A stretch of DNA of 64,000 nt from Diplolepis rosae. Its lineage: Eukaryota; Arthropoda; Insecta; Hymenoptera; Diplolepididae. The notes beneath the pieces were generated by a model. That model was not told where the DNA came from. It saw only the letters and a program-made list of their open reading frames with translations, and did not search any database. Positions 61,640 to 64,000 of the stretch are shown here, piece by piece. Position numbers and translations under genes: made by a program. Every line of letters begins with the position of its first letter. The first letter of the stretch is position 1. Location: assembly GCA_030998225.1 (NCBI GenBank), contig JAPYXD010000716.1, positions 2,790,001-2,854,000 of the forward strand, read 5' to 3'.

Positions 61640-61780
61640 TAGTGCTATTCTGGCCTCATTTCCAATTGGCATACGCGATCTATTGTTCTCACTACGACCT
61701 GCACTCGTTTCTTTCATATTTATCTCTTCATATAGACGCGAATCAACCCCCATGAATTTCTTGCAAATTTCTCTGGACAT
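61640..61780 (-). other. possible upstream exon of Zasp66
   Basis: A minus-strand open segment from an ATG at 61780 ends at a good donor (CTGAGCCGA|GTAAGT, about 61640). It could be a 5' leader exon or part of a longer N-terminus, but joining it to the PDZ exon in frame is not obvious. No protein family is recognised. Confidence 0.2.
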
Positions 61781-61799
61781 TTTACTTTCTGGAAAGTTT

Positions 61800-64000
61800 T
61801 AACCTCTAAAAATTTTACTTTCTTCTTAAACAAAGTATACACTTATTTATTTCATTCCTATATCTGTTTACGATCAAATCGCTATTATTCCGAGCTAATC
61901 CGACATAAAGGGGAATTTCATCCGACTGAATCTGAACTTATCTGAAAGTGAGTTACAGATTGGATTCAGGTTTTCAAGATTTTGGAATAGCTCTCGGAAT
62001 AGGCAGGATGAAATTTCTATCCGAAACTTGCTCCAGAGTACCCTGAGAAAAACTTATTTGAATCTTAATTTATGGTGCTCCGTTAAAAATTACTATATAA
62101 TAAATGAAAATGAATTTTATTATGTCGTAGTTTATATATAGAAAAAAATGCTCGGTAGGCTTAAATGAAAGTAAAGGTGGAAACAAGATGTTTCTTCATT
62201 TAATATTTTAGTCTTTTAGTTGAAATAATTATTTAGTAATAAAGTCTCCTGATGATATTTGAAATAGATTTTAATTTAACTTTTGGTAAAAGGAATTTTC
62301 AGAGGAAGTTGAGGAATTTAATACTTTTTAGAAAAATAGGATCCTGTTTTGAAACGAAACCCATGTGGTTTGCGAGCTGTTTAAATTTAGAGGCGCGGAA
62401 AAAGTTAATTTAAACTTTCACTAGTCACACGTCCCGTCCAAGCTCAGATCGATCTTAAAAAGAAGCGAGGTGTCACTTTCATTTGACTGTCAATCAAACG
62501 TCATTAGATATTGGAGAAGAGAGTGCCAACAGCTTTCTTTCATTTCTACTTTTTCCTTAACAAATCTATGTTTTGTAAATAAAAATTAACGATTCTTTTA
62601 GAATAACTTTCTGAATCTTAAATTAGTAGACAATTAATTTATAAGTTATTTCGTGATCAAAATAAATGTTTAATTCGGATTTTATCCTCAATTATATTAT
62701 TTTTCAATTTGAAGAGTGTCAAATTTGAATTGGTTCTGAAATCAATATCTTTTCAATTTACATTGCTTTCTATACCAAAAATTTGCGCTCAAGTATAAAT
62801 AAAATTTTAAATTTTTAAAATAAATGTTAATATCCAGGTGAAAAGTAATGATTTTTTTTTAATATCCTTTATCATCAACTGTCACTCTTAATGGGTCGAG
62901 CATCGAGCATCCGATTGATGTTTCTGGTGACTTCCGGTACTCACGTAGCTCTCATAGTATCGGCCTAAGGAGAACCTTAGGGCCATTTTCCTTGGACGAT
63001 CCGTTTTTTATTTTTCTTCAGCAACCTTGATTGATGAATTCCTCCTCTCCTAATAGATTTGTCGAAACCTTTCTTCGTCTTCTGATCTAATTACTCAGAC
63101 AGCACTTCGATTAATGAGTTTAAATCGAAGTGAAAGAGTTTGTGTGGATAAGAGAGAAAGAGAGAGAGAAAAAAAGAAAGGAAGAAAGAAGAAAGAGAGA
63201 TAGATATAGGTGTACACGTATCAATACTTAAATTAGCAACCTATAGCGGTAAAGGTTAATCAAGGCAAGACAAAAGTACTCAAACTGATTCTAATTAGAT
63301 AGCGCGAAACTGGATTGAATTTGAAAAGGACTATTGCATAAAAAAATGTCTTGTTGCTAGTTAAACAACTTTTAATTATTATATCAACGTCTGTGTTTTT
63401 ATTTTATTTTTTAAAGATCAATCTATAGATTATTTTTTCCAATAAATCTTACAACTAATAACGTATAACGGTTGAGAATTTAAATTCTCAAACTCATGAA
63501 CAATTCTTTATCTTTAAATTTATAAAATCGTTGGCAATATCATTGTAGTTGAAATAAATTTGATATAATTTTTTTTCATCACTCAAACGCAGATAGAGGT
63601 CATATTTTAGATGATGCGATAAATCCAAATGCTTTTGTCAATCATTAACAACTACTTAAATGCAAATTATAGTAAATATTTTCAGACATTTTTTTTATTA
63701 CAAATAATAAATTTGATTTTTTTATACTTTGTCCTTAAACTGTTTTGATTTTTTGATTTTATTATTTAATCATCATATAATTTATACTCGTTTGCATTTG
63801 AATCTTCATTAAATCATATTCCACTGACCTCCTTTTGTCTAAAGCAAAGACTCCGTCGAACAAACATATCAAGGTCCTAATCTTGCTCTTGACATAATTA
63901 AAGAAATCACGGTTATGGGCATCTTTATTAGAAATAATTTTCTGAAAAAAATTTAAATATTTTCCACTTGTTGAAAAATGTCTTAACTTTTATAAGTAGT
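61800..64000. other. upstream flank of Zasp66
   Basis: No gene is supported. A purine-rich GAGA/GAAA microsatellite lies at about 63140-63210. A GC-richer patch at 62890-63010 could be part of a promoter or a leader exon of either strand, without further evidence. Confidence 0.35.

Noticed and set aside
61403..61755. Plus-strand frames of 79 and 94 codons
   Set aside because: No family resemblance, no TATA or splice context; probably antisense shadows of the Zasp66 5' region.

Overview
This is strongly AT-rich eukaryotic nuclear DNA from an insect. The evidence is spliceosomal introns with GT..AG ends, conserved metazoan proteins split over many small exons, mariner transposases of the D34D type, and dense MITEs and foldback elements. 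A hymenopteran with an AT-rich, transposon-laden genome, such as a parasitoid or gall wasp, is my best guess, but nothing in the window proves the order. There are no bacterial features and no CRISPR array.

Left part (about 1-30.3 kb): three tandem, same-strand copies of a multi-exon gene encoding a small secreted chymotrypsin-fold protein, here called SPH-A, SPH-B and SPH-C. I recognise the fold from landmark motifs: the 'LTAAHC'-like block, the 'NDIAL'-like block, the 'ICLP'-like block, a 'VSGWG'-like block, the 'GDSGGP'-like block and the final W helix. All three catalytic positions (His57, Asp102, Ser195) are replaced in every copy and no IVGG activation site is visible, so these are serine protease homologues rather than proteases. 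SPH-A and SPH-B lie in two adjacent duplicated units (about 1456-13270 and 13271-23330). SPH-A looks broken: lost splice donor, in-frame stop, MITE in the last coding exon. SPH-B is split by a nested insertion carrying a deleted mariner. SPH-C is the most intact. The two units act as each other's empty sites, so many insertions can be placed before or after the duplication.

Middle part (about 23.3-38.8 kb, apart from SPH-C): transposon-rich DNA. A Tc1/mariner-superfamily element with a decayed transposase holds a nested non-LTR retrotransposon tail flanked by an 11-bp target duplication. Several MITEs and a family of about 240-bp repeats follow.

Right part: two conserved genes in convergent orientation. 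The E1 subunit of 2-oxoglutarate dehydrogenase (38818-47631, plus strand) has a complete, phase-consistent model of 1067 or 1073 codons plus stop. It includes two mutually exclusive exon 3 versions and two phase-neutral cassettes. The Zasp66-type PDZ/ZM Z-disc protein (61285 down to 49357, minus strand) has a nine-exon, 324-codon model plus stop, with an alternative first exon that would skip the PDZ domain and an alternative last exon. Their 3' ends are about 1.7 kb apart, with a hAT-type MITE between them.

The conserved genes make a mitochondrial TCA-cycle enzyme and a muscle Z-disc scaffold; their adjacency does not imply shared function. The SPH cluster is the accessory, fast-evolving part of the window.
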